Assembly: GCA_021464415.1 (NCBI GenBank)
Contig: CM038470.1
Location: 33,284,122-33,348,121, forward strand
Length of the DNA stretch: 64,000 nucleotides
DNA from: Lonicera japonica
Taxonomy: Eukaryota; Streptophyta; Magnoliopsida; Dipsacales; Caprifoliaceae
Direction: 5' to 3'
Below the pieces are notes generated by a model. That model was not told the DNA's origin. It saw only the letters and a program-made list of their open reading frames with translations, and searched no databases. Below, in pieces: positions 1 through 11,959 of the stretch; position 1 is the first letter of the stretch, and each line of letters begins with the position of its first letter. The position numbers and the translations under genes are program-made.

Positions 1-306
1 AAAGCCAATTTCCCAACTAAAAGAAATGAAAAGATGGTCAAAGGGGATAAAGTGTTCAAGCAAGTGAAATACGCCCTCAAAGGAACATGGAGGGATTCCG
101 AAAGAGGTGAGTTCGATGCCAATTCTAGCGATGAGGAAACGGCTAATCTTTGCCTTATGGCAAAAGATGATGAGATAAATTCTAACTATGACTCTTTTAC
201 TGATAATGATACATCTAGTTTGAATCTCTGGGAGCCTAGCCAACTAGTGCAAGCAGTAAATAATCGGAGTGTGGTGAAGAATAAGGAGAAAGAAATTGGG
301 GATTGA
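1..306 (+). pseudogene. Ty1/copia gag fragment (C-terminal part)
   Basis: The plus-strand reading frame is open from base 1 through the Met at 34 to a stop at 306. The peptide ends like a copia gag after its zinc knuckle: a basic stretch, an acidic Ser/Asp/Glu-rich stretch, then the short motif ANLCLMA that is common in plant copia Gag-Pol. The residues at the left edge (KANFP) match the end of a CCHC knuckle (usually K-x-x-C-P), with Phe where the last Cys is expected. That suggests decay, but the rest of the knuckle lies outside the window. No protease, integrase or RT follows on this strand, so it is a truncated copy. Family assignment rests on motif recognition only. Confidence 0.6.
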
Positions 307-759
307 CCGGGAAATGAATATCTTGCCATGGGTTGCATAGTTCTCGAAAAACTATGACTCGATATAAAAGTAAAATCAAAAACCACTTTCTAGTGATTAG
401 GTGAAAACAGACTAACAGCAACAACTTGAAAGCCCCGTGGATAGGTTTATGGTAGGAATATGAATTCCCGGGGTGCCTTTATAATCTTTCGATTTTTGAA
501 AATCAATTTTTGAAAAATGACTCATTTTTTAAAAAATATTTTGAAAAGTATTTTGAAAAATTGGGAAGTTCTCTCCTCTTAGAGTTGTTTTTCATGGAAG
601 TAGTAATATGAAAATTCTCACTAACGAGTTTTAGTGAGGAATTTCTACAAATGGGTTTGGACAGCCACCGATCGTGCTTGCCAAACCAAGAGTGATATGT
701 ATGACAAGGCCTTTTGTTCACTAATCTCACAACTGACGGTCAGGAAAACATGCAAAAAT
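307..759. other. Non-coding, no recognised feature
   Basis: No convincing coding or structural signal. AT-rich with a run of TTTTGAAAA-like short repeats near 490-560. It separates the copia scrap from the antisense Tat leader fragment. Confidence 0.5.
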
Positions 760-1080
760 TTATATGTACTAGGCTACGCATCCTATATGCAAGCATGGTT
801 GAAGGGGGTAAGGCTTAAGGCTCCCTCCTATTTAGCTAGGTCTTGCTATATACCCCAACGGTGAGTACGTGTAAGAACCTTTGATATACATTCTGGGTAA
901 GTGAGTGTTCTTGTCACTCGATATACCTCAGTTTGGTACTTGGCTCAGGAGAGTGGTCCCATGCGCTTTTGGCTAGTGTAGACCTGCAATTCCACGGCCT
1001 AGTCACGACTTTAGTCCCGAGGTTGATAGGGTAAATTCACACTCGCGATAATGCATGATGGTAGTGGGTGCGTGCAAAAT
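760..1080 (-). repeat. Antisense remnant of Tat-type retrotransposon leader
   Basis: Read on the minus strand, this stretch aligns by eye with the post-PBS leader of Tat copy A (about 24075-24385) and copy B (about 55225-55535). Shared blocks in the same order include catgcatt, GTGTGAATTTACCC, GAGGTATATCGAGTGAC, AGAACACTCAC, GTATATCAAAGG, GGGTATAT, GGAGGGAGCC and GCATATA. Divergence is much greater than between copies A and B. The homology probably extends to about 1380 on one side and 640 on the other with less certainty. No LTR or coding part of the element is attached. Confidence 0.75.
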
Positions 1081-2639
1081 AACGACTTGGTCTAAATAAA
1101 TCGATATTGGTGGAATTTGTTGGGAGCATTACTCGAGCGCGGACGTATGGTCTAAATAAATGAACCGCGTGAAAAAAACGACTTGGTCTCTTTCGGTTTA
1201 TTCATTCTTATTTTTTAGCTATTTATTTATTTGCTTTGATATTATTGCTTGTGATTGAAATTGCTTGTTTGTTTGGCTTGATTATTGATATAGATATTAA
1301 ATCTTTTTGAAACAATTTTAAAATTGAATTAAGTTTTAAAAACTCTATTCATCCCCCTTTAGGGTATTTTTCGACCTACAGCATAGATACAAATTAAAGA
1401 GTTAATAGTATTTGAAAAGATAAAGTTTTTCGTCTTTAATTACATGAGAAAAACAATGTTTATATTTGCCTAAAGGGTGTGTATAGAAAGACTAAAGGAA
1501 AAAAAATGAAAAGAGATTAGTGAGAGAATTAAATGGATGAAGAGAGAGGTGTAATAGAGTTGTTTTTGTAGATAATGCAAAAAATTCAATGGATGGAGAC
1601 ATAATATATTACAACAACCTTAATTAATATAAATGATGTCATTAATCGAGGTACTTCTTCTATTTTACTATTATACTAGTTTTTTAACCTATGTGATGTA
1701 CACGCGCATTTATAAATTTTTATGTTTTTTTCTACTTTTTATAAATATTGATAATATTTTCAATTACTTTTTCTTTTTATTAGATGGACTCTAAGTTTCA
1801 CACCTATAATATAAATAATTATTAAGTATGGGAGTGTTATGATTTTTATATGATATCATATTCTTAATATTCATGCCTAATAAACTTTACTATTTGTCTC
1901 GCACTAATTTTGTCTCTCGACTCTATTAGATGCGAAAAATGAAATCAATTAAGCTCCATTAATTTATAAAATCCAATTGTTAATTCTTTCACAGCCAAAC
2001 TTATGTACAAAATCAAAGCACTCACTATATCCGTCAAAACGGAATTTATATTTGCTTTGAGCAAATCATAAACTGAATCCAACAAATGATAATGAGAATC
2101 CAATCTTATTTTGTATCAATCAAAACTGGCATTCAATAGGTAAAATTGTTTTTATCATTTAAAGCGTTAGATGAATATAATTAATTGACATGAATACATG
2201 CAACGTAATTAATCATATATAATCATCCTTAACCCTATAAAATAATCTAGCATAGCATACTGGTACTAAAAACACAAAACATGATTAATGAATTCAGAAA
2301 TGAATAAACATATTACTGTTTTGACACACAAAAATGAATTGAAACTGTAAAAGGAATATCATTGAATTAATTGTATTGGTACACAAATCTTCAAAACAAT
2401 AGAATATAAATTATAAAAAAAGTAAAGCGTTTGTAGAGATTGAAGAAAAAAAAAGAGAAAAGAAGAAAGGAGGAAAGAACAATTGACAGTAGTGCTTTTA
2501 GCACTCTGTCTCTACTTGTCTAAGCTATATTCTCTGCTTCTACCTCTTCCTCTTCTTCTTCGGGCTCTCCTCTCCCTCTGCTCGACTCTTATTGATATAG
2601 TGAAGGATTCAGCCTCAATTATTGAAAACTGAATGGGAT
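1081..2639. other. AT-rich intergenic DNA
   Basis: No coding signal. Bases 1340-1381 (ctattcatccccctttaggg followed by a TACA end) resemble the end of a copia-type LTR, but no partner LTR or primer site is seen. The rest is AT-rich sequence with poly-A and pyrimidine tracts (for example 2500-2580). Confidence 0.4.
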
Positions 2640-3020
2640 TCAAACTTGACGACCGATTAAGTAGGGCTGAAAACCAATCAATTATGCTTGAAGACCATTC
2701 TATTTAGGATGAAGATCAATCGGTCTTTGCTTGCAAAATTTGAAAACCGATTAATCCTCTAAGAAGATTAATTGAGATCCTTTGAAAAACTGATCCAAAA
2801 ATGCGAAGACCGATTGAGATGCCCCAATGACCGATTGGTCTTTGACGATGCACTGAAGACCGATTGATAACCTTTGATGGCCGATCGGGCCTCTACAAAG
2901 CAAAACCTGATCTAATTGCCCTTATTATTGATCAATCTGGTACGAAGGCTTAGAAAAATGGAAGATCGATTGGGATAAACCTATGACCGATCGGTCATAG
3001 GGCTTGGCCAATCGAGCATT
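2640..3020. repeat. Cluster of dispersed GACCGATTG motifs
   Basis: About eleven copies of a degenerate motif around GACCGATTG occur in both orientations within 380 bp (for example near 2650, 2716, 2744, 2806, 2828, 2863, 2957, 2985). One copy is a perfect palindrome, GACCGATCGGTC, near 2986. Spacing is irregular, about 20-60 bp. No reading frame is present. This could be a decayed regulatory array of an LTR or a degenerate satellite. No second copy was found in the window. Confidence 0.5.
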
Positions 3021-4172
3021 GGGTGTTGATGGTGTTCGAGGCTCTTTTTCGAACTTCCAGTATCATCAGGATCAAACCTTGCTTCTTTTGGATTTTTCTC
3101 GACTTTATTTTAAACACCTAAAAAGGTACTAAAAACATAAAAAACATGAAAATATATGCTCTCCAAATTACAACTAAGTGGGCTATAATATACTAATTTA
3201 TTAGTAAATCACTTATAATGAGCGTAAATAATAGGAGTGAGACATAGGACTTTCTTCATAATACTATTATAGTATATAATGTGAATACCAAATTTTCTTT
3301 TGTATGGTGAGAATAGGCAAACTTACATTTGCACTAATAAATTTTCCTCATACTAGTGTGATACTCATATACGAGTAGCACACTCTCATGACAAAAAAAA
3401 CAACCATATGAGTAAGCTTCACTCTTATGAGTCATAAGAGTGAGCTTCACTTGTATGACAAATAAAATAAAGAACCATACAAGTGAGTTTCACTCTTATA
3501 GCCATTTTTTCTTTTCATTTTTACTTATGCTATATGAGTGTACCATGGCCGTATGGCTACTTTTGTACCATATCCGTTTTAGCATGTGAAAAAACTTAGT
3601 GGTATATTTAAAAATTTAGACTTAATTAAGTTTTAAAAAAAAACACTATGGATGCTCTAAAGAGAATTCCTTCATTTTAGTTAAAAGAATGGATGCATAT
3701 TTGTAGAAGATAATTTTTTATTATTATTTTAAATTTAGTGAATAGACCACCTCCATCAAATTTCATAAAAAAAAAAACTCAACTTAGAAGTGAATGTACT
3801 GAAAAATTGATATATATATATATGCGCATTTTTTACTGTTGAAATTTTTAATAATCATCTCACCTACTTCTATGTTGACTTTTTAATAAAATTTAGTGGA
3901 GATAATCCATTCATAATATAAATCATCTGTAAAAAATTTCAAAAAATAATTCATCAATTTATTTACCCATCTAAATGGGAATCTTTTTTTTTTTTGGCTA
4001 AAGTCATAGAATCTTTTTATATAGCGTAACTCTCTCTATGTACATGTATATAAAGCAGCACCTCTTTTCTCTCTTATTAGGTAATACAATTCCCATTAAT
4101 ACTCTTCCAAATCTATTGCATGCATATTCATCCCCTTCTTATAAAAATATCCTTAGGTTTTTAATTCATTGC
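3021..4172. other. AT-rich intergenic DNA
   Basis: No gene seen. At 3360-3500 short segments resembling TTCACTCTTATGAGTCATAAGAGTGA repeat in direct and inverted form. A TA run lies near 3812-3822. Confidence 0.4.
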
Positions 4173-5694
4173 TGTGAGAATCCGCAAATGCGACCCCCGG
4201 GTCTCGCTCCCGTTCTTGGGCGTCTAAAACGTCGAAAATGATTCCGTCGTTCCATTTGCTTCGTTGTATTAGTAATTCAATATCGCGTGCCCCTATATCC
4301 TATTTCTAGATGCAAAAGGGTTTGTTCAGAGTCGCTAGTACATTTTACGAGAAAACGGACAAAAAGGATCGTGCAAGAGGAAAGGCTACAGATAAGCCTT
4401 TCTTTATACGTTTGTCTACGAAACCAGGATTCTATAGGGTTCGAAAACTATGTTACGGATTGAGAAGGTGTTAAGCACTCATTCCGCCCTTTCGGTCTCT
4501 AGTGATCTAATATGTTTATTTTATGTTGAAAAACTTGGATGCTTTTACTGACAGTCTACTACTTTCCAAGTGAAAAACCCTAATTGCTGGGAAAGGGATA
4601 AAAACCTTTGTGTTCCGAGATCCAGTGTTTTTTTTTGGAGGATGTAAATACAACTGACAAAAAGTTGTTTTATTTCAAGGGGAGTTTCATGTATTATTTT
4701 TTAGATAATAACGGTTTTCTCAGGTTTTAACTTCTTTTGGAAAAGTTCGGATCTTATATCGGGACTAATTTAATATGGAATTAGAATTCTTGAGGGGAGT
4801 TCTACCAGACATATTACAGTCTATGAAAGAGATAGGATATACCAGATTTTTAATTCCTAAGTAAGTTTTACCGGTCCGGGTTTGAAAATAGAATTTTGTC
4901 CGGATGATAATGTACTTACTCTTCTGGTTTTGTAAATGATTTTATCAGGGTCCTTTATTTTAAAAACAATAGACTATTTGTGACTTGGCAGTAAGTTTAT
5001 TCAAATAAAACGTGGACAAAACAACAGAAGTAAAACAAGTACACAGATATCCAATGTTAAATATTATAAGAGACTTTCTTTACCTTCCCAACGAGAATAA
5101 TAATAATAAAGAAAATATAATACGGCAGAGATATCTCCGGCGATAATAATCTTTTCGTTTTTTAGATATTTCCGAGAATTCGATTCCAGAAGCGGGACAC
5201 GTCGAGTGTCGAGAATAGATTCGATAATTCTTCAGAGATAAAACGATAATAGAAAATGCTTGATGAAAGACTAGAAAATCATATATACGCTAATAATTCT
5301 TCAATCCCCTCTTCTTCCCCTTGAACCCTTGGGGGTGTTAGCCTATTATAGTGCTCGGGGAAGATTGTCGTGCGACATTTTTTCGAAAAGGGCACGTGTC
5401 ACGCGACAATGTGTACTATGTCGCGCGACAAACGGTTGAATTGATGTTTCTAACAAACTGATGTGTCAGAGAGTGAATGGTCTGGTGTCAGAGGTGATTG
5501 TCGCGCGACACAAGTGAGATTGTCGCACGACATACTCGTTTGTCGTGCGACAATTCCCCTTAAAAATATGTTTGTTTGGCCAACAAAACCTTTCGGGACA
5601 ATTTTGGGTGCTCGGGTGAGTCTCGAACTCCAAAAACAGTACCTCTCGAAGGTCGTTAGGGCTCTTACGGGGGTCATGGATCGGGGTGTCTACA
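4173..5694 (-). mobile_element. Solo LTR of the Tat family, antisense
   Basis: Complete LTR of about 1522 bp in antisense orientation. Its minus-strand start (TGTAGACACCCCGATCC, at 5694) and end (GGATTCTCACA, at 4173) match the LTR ends of copies A (22324-23863) and B (53488-55022). It is flanked by a perfect 5-bp target-site duplication, ATTGC at 4168-4172 and ATTGC at 5695-5699. No PBS, gag or pol follows on either side, so this is a solo LTR produced by LTR-LTR recombination. The duplication shows that both ends are intact. Confidence 0.95.
5344..5585 (-). promoter_or_regulatory. Palindrome array and TATA box of the solo LTR
   Basis: Seven copies of the TGTCGCGCGACA palindrome or variants lie upstream (minus strand) of a TATA-like box at 5344-5350. 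They are at 5366, 5397, 5419, 5499, 5521, 5541 and a variant TGTTTGGCCAACA at 5573-5585. Three of the spacings are 20-22 bp. Variants are mostly CpG-to-CpA/TpG changes, such as TGTCGTGCGACA. Confidence 0.8.
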
Positions 5695-6186
5695 ATTGCC
5701 TCTTTCACCCCTCCCCCCTCTCTCTCTCTCTCCCTGTATATACACACATATCCTTTTTGTGCTTCCAAGATGTCAAATGAAAATTTGGATTTTATATTTT
5801 TAATATATTTATTGATTTGATTTGTTTTGCGTAATCTAGAAAATGTATTCAATTAGTATTTATCATCTATTTGGTAAAATGTTTTAATTATGCCTTCATT
5901 GAAAAAAAAGAAATTTATTATGGTGTTACTTTGTTTCCTATGCAATACGGAGTACCTTTCATCTGATAATGACTTGAGTTTTTTAATCAATGCTTGTTTT
6001 CTTTCTCACTTATCCTCTATTGGTGCTTCCATAAATTTCGAAACAGAGAAATTGATTTCGTAAAGTATTGAATCTGAATATATTCTCAACCTAGGGCCAT
6101 GGTTTATATTTTTTTATATATCTTTCGATCAGTTTAATTACACTATAAAACTATAAATAGCTGATTCATGGTTACACTAATTGATT
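5695..6186. other. Non-coding between solo LTR and Athila element
   Basis: Pyrimidine-rich at 5700-5745 with a CT microsatellite, then AT-rich. No gene recognised. The last five bases before the Athila LTR (6182-6186, TGATT) are the left half of its presumed target duplication; the right half is lost. Confidence 0.4.
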
Positions 6187-7477
6187 TGATTTAAGTGAAA
6201 TTCTTATAAATAATTTGTCGTTGCTTAATTCCGCGTTTAAATACAATAAAACTCTAATTTTGTATAAAATAATTAAACGAGTATAGCGAATATGTAGGAG
6301 TATCCAAATCCAAGTTAATACCTTAAAAATATGAGAGTTTGTCAAAATCCAATATTTTAGGAACCAAATTAAAACAGTTTTAAAATTTTGATTTTTTAAA
6401 ATTAATTTAACTAAGAAACTAAAACTTAAACTAAACTAATTAAATTAAATCAAGCAAATAATCAATAATAAGAAATCCCAAGGAAAGAAAATCCACCACC
6501 ATGGATATAAACAAAAAAGTATATAATTATATTTTTAATATTCATCCCTACTATATAAACAAATTCAAAATCACCATCATTCTTTCTTTAAAATTAATGT
6601 AAATAAAAATAGGCATCACCTGTATCCCCAAATTGGTGATCATAAAAGATCATTCCTTTATTTTAAAAACAATTAAAGTACTAGAAAGAAAACACACGTT
6701 ATAGTAATGACAATTTCAATATCTATTTTAATACGGGACAAATAATTAAAAATCAATTAGAATTAAATTAAGCTCATTACATCCATGGCGGTTTCATCCC
6801 TCCCATTTGGGAGATAATTTAGCCAAGCATATTAAATAAAGAACACATTAAAATAAAATAGTAATTCATTATTAAAATTAAAATTAAAGTACTTAAATAC
6901 AAACTATAAAAAAAATTAGAAAGCGTCCATGTTTATGATGCTCGAACTAGCGTTTACCGCACGGCTTTACACTGTCCACTTCTTCTCCTTTAATACTTCG
7001 GCCGCACGGCAACTAGTATATGGAGGATTTTCTCTCTCTAGAACTCTCTAATAATATCTATATCCTCTCTATTTTCTATATATTTTCTTCCATATTTTCT
7101 TCCATATTTTTCTTCTTTGTCTTTAGGTGTAGAGAATGGGTCTATATATAGGAATGAGAGATAGAAGTTTATAAGGTTTTGAAAACTAGAATTGTAGAAC
7201 AAATAACAACTTTGAATTTAATTAAAATTCTAATTAAAAAAGAGAAAATGGAGTTGTAGTCGAATTAGGAGAGAATATTGAATTGGAATATTCTTTCTTC
7301 TTTGTCTTCCTTTCTAATCTTCAGTAGACCTCTTCCATCTTTTAAGGCTTTTTATTATAATTATCTTCTTCCCTACAAAAGGACAAAATAAATATAATTC
7401 CTCCATAATTTAAGCATTAATTATATTCTAACAAAATATTATTTGCGGGGTAAAAGAATAATTTTGGGCACTTATCA
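6187..7477 (-). repeat. 3' LTR of the Athila-type element
   Basis: About 1291 bp. The minus-strand start TGATAAGTGCCC (7477) directly follows a polypurine tract; the end falls at 6187, where the sequence shared with the 5' LTR begins (tgatttaagtg). A TATA-like tatatata near 7143-7150 on the minus strand would put the start of transcription about 330-360 bp into the LTR. The 5' LTR copy matches from about 6187 to about 7140, then ends at the hAT insertion. Confidence 0.8.
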
Positions 7478-7490
7478 AATTACCCCCAAA
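7478..7490 (-). other. Polypurine tract of the Athila-type element
   Basis: On the minus strand GTTTGGGGGTAATT abuts the LTR start TGATAAG. This is the expected primer for plus-strand DNA synthesis and it fixes the inner edge of the 3' LTR. Confidence 0.7.
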
Positions 7491-9307
7491 CAACCTTTTG
7501 CTAGTCCTTGAGCAAACATAAAGTATCAAACATAGATAAGGGACCAAAATAAAAAACTTAAAAAAATAAAATCATATTCTACTCAAGTGTACCACTTTCG
7601 CTGGTTACTTTCGATTGCATTTACCGTATGCAACAAGGCCTTAAACCACTAAGTTACCAAAGCGGACAAGTTATAACCTCGTGAGGGTTTGCAGTAAAGA
7701 CGCCACCAAACTTCATTAAAAATAGAAATCAATTTTGATTTTTTCCTTATTTTTTCTTAAAGAAGTCCTTGCCACCTACCTTTATGAAAGGCAAGAATCG
7801 GCAATATTCAAGTGAGCTACTAAAATGATATAAAAATAAACATTACAGAACAATCTCAAAAAGGAAGTGTGTGTGTGTGTGGGTAGCCAATCTAATATAA
7901 CTTTTCATATCAAAGTAAAGGAATTACTAAATTGCTTTTGAAAAAGTTGTTTCGACTCCAAATCTCACTAGATATACTCTCTTGAAAAAAATATCACTCT
8001 AAAATTTGGTTTTAATATCTCTCTTGTACGTGAGAAGGATTTCAAATTCAAATAGCTCACATACTAATTAGAAAAAACGCATATGAATGAATATTTAGTC
8101 TCATGGAAAGAATATTAATTACTTTATTTGAGAATGTCGAGTTACCCACCATAGCACATTTTCATCTATTATCCACATCCTACCATACCTAACCATAGAT
8201 CAAATAGGACTTTATTGGGTTAACATGCGGGTTAAATATGGGCATAAGGAATAATTATCTCTGAGAAGGTAGGGTCTTCAATATTACTTTAGTAGGGAAC
8301 AATATGAATATATACTTCATTCAACTTTAAACATTGCAGTCATTCTATTTTTCTCTTTTTCTTTTTTTCGAACATTTTCTATCTTCATTTTTTTTTTCAT
8401 TCCTTATCTTTTTTTTTCACTTTAGTTTGTTCCCTTCCCTTTCTTCTTTCACAATCTTCCTAACTTCTCAGAAATAAATGGGGTTTTAAAGATATGGGTA
8501 AACAAAGAAAATGTTATTTTTTTTACAGGCTCAAAGGGCTACTAGTGATAAATATGTATGATGGTTGAAGGCTTATTGTGAAAAAGAAAGAAGGCCTATT
8601 ATCCTCTTTATGGGTAAGCATGATGATCACGTCTCAAATAAACTACAAGGCCTAAGTTTCTCTTAACTCGAAAGAGATGTCATTCTCAGTAATTAATCAA
8701 AATATGAAAAAGAATAATGAGACAATGCAAGGACTTAAGAAGGTATGAAGAATAGTCGAGTCATCTTATGACTCCGAGTTTGCGTATATACCCTCTACAA
8801 ATGATGAATAGCTCAAAGTCTCACAGGGTTATTAAGTATCCACTTTTATTTCTCTAACTCTTTAGAAACTTGATTACTTTTCAATTTACATTACACTAGA
8901 CAGCTGTTTGTACAGTTGAAAAATATTTTAAATAAAACTCATAGAGCAATGTCTAGATTCTTATATATTCGAGTAACAAACTAAATTTAGAGTTAAACAA
9001 TAACAATTATAAGCATTCATAAGGTGGGTCATCGGTAAATTCATTTATATCATAGATAGGGTACTAAACCAAAACGACTCTATTTTAATATTTTCAAAAA
9101 AATGAATTTGCATTTTTGAAAACTTTCACACCCCCAAACAAATCGAAACATTGTCCTCAGTGTTTAAACAAGAACACCCCCAAACAGAGTGACAATAAAT
9201 GGACAATATCGAGAGAGATGGGTAATTCAAACACACCAAATGGGTTGCCTCGCATGAGCGCTAAGTTTAACGCCTTCAACCAGGCGAATCAAGTTGAGGA
9301 AAATATA
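7491..9307 (-). other. Athila 3' non-coding region
   Basis: About 1.8 kb between integrase and PPT with no readable gene. It contains short A/C-rich phrases (acccccaaac near 7482, 9128 and 9177). Some Athila elements have an extra envelope-like reading frame here; none can be recognised. There is a TG microsatellite at 7868-7880 and a T-rich stretch at 8340-8430. Confidence 0.5.
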
Positions 9308-10445
9308 CTAGCCAAAAAGAAAATTCAAATAATAATGAAATATAATATATTCATGGTACAGAGGATCAGTAAGTAATGTTTCTTCGATTGCTCTAGTTTG
9401 AAGTTCTAAAAATGGTTTTAGACTTTGAGCATTAACTTTAAAAATGTGCCTATTCTTAGGATCTTGGAGTTCTATAACACCGTGGCATGACACATTGTGA
9501 ACAATATAGGGTCCAGACCAACGTGACCTTAGTTTACCAGAAAATAACTTTAACCTAGAATTATAAAAAAGAACCTTTTGCCCCGAAAAAAACTCATTTC
9601 TTAAGATGCGTTTGTCATGTTCTATTTTAGTTTTTACTTTGTAAATTTTACAACTTTCATAAACATCATTACGTATTTCTTCTAACTCATTAAGTTGAAG
9701 TTTTTGTTGTTCGCCTGCTTTATCTATTGCAAAATTCATAGTTTTAATGGCCTAATAGGCTTGATGCTCTAGTTCAACACGAAGATGACAGGCCTTACCA
9801 TATACTAGTCTATAGGGAGACATTTCGATTAGAGTTTTATATGCAGTGTGGTAGGCCCACAAAGCATCTGAAAGTCGAATTGCCCAATCTTTTCTTAAAG
9901 TATTAACTGTTGTTTCCAAAATATGTTTAATTTTCCTATTAGATACTTCAGCTTGACCATTGGTTTGGTGATGATATGTTAGGGCTACCTTATGAGTAAT
10001 CCCATATTTAATCATTAAACTCACAAACACCTTATTACAAAAATGGGTTCCATTAACACTAATTATAGCTCGAGGTGTACCAAACCTAGGAAGTATTATA
10101 TCTTTTAAGAAATTAACGACAACTCTATGGTCAGCTTTCTTAGTTGCTATAATTTCAACCCATTTTGACACATAATCAACAGCTAGGAGAATGTGGGTAA
10201 AACCGTGAGAATTTGGGATATATGTCAAAAAAATTAACTATTACGATTGGTTGTTGAGGCCATTCATTTCTCTTAGTTATTTTACCTAAGTGTTGACATC
10301 AAGGACAAGCTACACAATAATTATGAGTGTCTTTAAAAATAATAGGCTAATAAAATCCTGACTGCAAAATTTTTGCAGTGGTTCGTCTCGCACTAAAATG
10401 GCCACCACAGGTCTGGTCATGACAAAAAGAAATAACAGACTCTTG
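9308..10445 (-). pseudogene. Athila integrase (broken)
   Basis: Two in-frame pieces (10228-9752 and 9739-9308) are separated by a stop. The first covers the catalytic core: an AVDYVSKW block, the second Asp region with an S-x-N-G-T-H-F block (canonical SDxGxHF, Asp replaced by Asn), and the YHPQTNGQAE-type block (here [10 protein letters not shown]) with the Glu. The second carries the C-terminal region, including a GPY-like motif (SGPYIV). The HHCC zinc region lies at about 10440-10290 and is recognisable but broken by stops. It would insert the cDNA into the genome; this copy cannot encode a full protein. Confidence 0.8.
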
Positions 10446-11959
10446 CTAAGGTTCGGGGAGACACTTACGAATGATTTGGTCTTGACAATATTTAAACAAA
10501 TAATACTCTTTCACTTTGGCTAAGAATTTGTCCTTATCAGGTTTAGACCAATGAGAAGGTAGTTGGTTGGTCACAAGATAATTAACTATATCAGCATACC
10601 AGGGTACTTGAAAGATTTCAAGTAATTGTTCAACAGGAAATGTTTCTGAAATTGGAATGTAATCTCCTATGGACTCAATCACTAAACGAGATAAATGGTC
10701 AGCGACGACATTTTCTTTTCCAGATTTGTCACGGATTTCAAGGTCGAATTCTCGAAGTAAGAGGATCCATCGTATGAGACGAGGCTTAACATCTTTCTTT
10801 GAAAGAAGATGTCGAAGAGCAGAATGATCGGTAAAAATGATGACTTTAGATCCTATTAAGTAGGAGCGAAACTTATCTAGAAAAAAGACTGCAGCTAACA
10901 ATTCTTTCTCTGTGGTGGAGTAATTTTTTTGTGCCTCATTCAATGTTTTACTAGCATAATAAAATACATAAGGTAACTTATCCACTCTTTGTCCTAAAAC
11001 AACTCCTATGGCGTAATCTGACGCATCACACGTGATTTTAAAAGGTAGATTCCAGTCAGGTGATCGAATAAGGGGTGCAGTAGTAAGAGCGGTTTTTAAT
11101 CTCTCAAAAGCAGAATGATAAGCATCATCAAAGATACATGGGATATCATTTCCTAATAAGTTAGTTAAGGGCCTTGCTATTTTGCTAAAATCTTTTATGA
11201 AACGTCTATAGAAACCTCCATGACCTAGGAAAGCACGAATATCTTTAACTGACTTGGGAATAAGTAAATTAGAAATAAGTTTAACTTTTTCCTTGTCAAC
11301 CTCTATACCCTTACTAGAGACTAAATGACCTAGGACAATGCCCTTCTTTACCATAAAATGACATTTGTCCCAGTTAAGAACTAAGTTAGTCTTACGACAA
11401 CATTTTAAGACGAGAGATAGATGATGTAAACATTGATCAAATGATGAGCCAAATACAGATAAGTCATCCATGAAAACTTCAAGAAATTTTTCTACCATGT
11501 CACTAAAGAGACTTATCATGCATCGCTGAAATGTAGCAGGAGCATTATAAAGACCAAAATGCATACGACGATAAGCAAATATCCTAAATGAACATGTGAA
11601 CGTGGTCTTATCTTGGTCATTAGGGTGAATTGGAATTTGATTATACCCAGAATAACCATCTAAGATTCAATAGAAGGCTTGGCCAGCAATTGTTTTTAAC
11701 ATTTGGTCAACAAAAGGCAAGGGAAAATGGTCTTTCCTAGTTACACTATTAAGTTTTAAATAGTCAATACACACTTGTCACCCTGTTTGGACTCGTGTTG
11801 GTATTAGTTCATTTTTCTCGTTTGGTACCATTGTGATTCCGGGCTTTTTCGGGACTACTTGAACTGGGCTAACCCACTGACTATTTGATATAGGATATAT
11901 AACTCATGCATCAAGAAGTTTAATTACCTCGGCTTGGACTACTTCTTTCATGTTGGGGT
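10446..11959 (-). pseudogene. Athila reverse transcriptase and RNase H (broken)
   Basis: The main open part is 11564-10446 (372 codons). It includes the end of the RT fingers/palm ([12 protein letters not shown]), the catalytic box FMDDLSVFG (Athila usually has FMDDFSVFG), and the RNase H start near [15 protein letters not shown] with later TEKELLA and [10 protein letters not shown] blocks. The upstream part of RT (11565-11959) is readable but has stops and a frame change relative to gag and protease. Products would copy RNA into DNA and degrade the RNA strand. Not functional in this copy. Confidence 0.85.

Noticed and set aside
1081..1381. Copia LTR belonging to the gag scrap at 1-306
   Set aside because: The order does not fit an intact element and no partner LTR or primer site was found; the neighbouring sequence is antisense Tat leader.
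5450..5852. Overlapping reading frames on both strands
   Set aside because: They run from the solo LTR into flanking DNA across the target duplication; not conserved.
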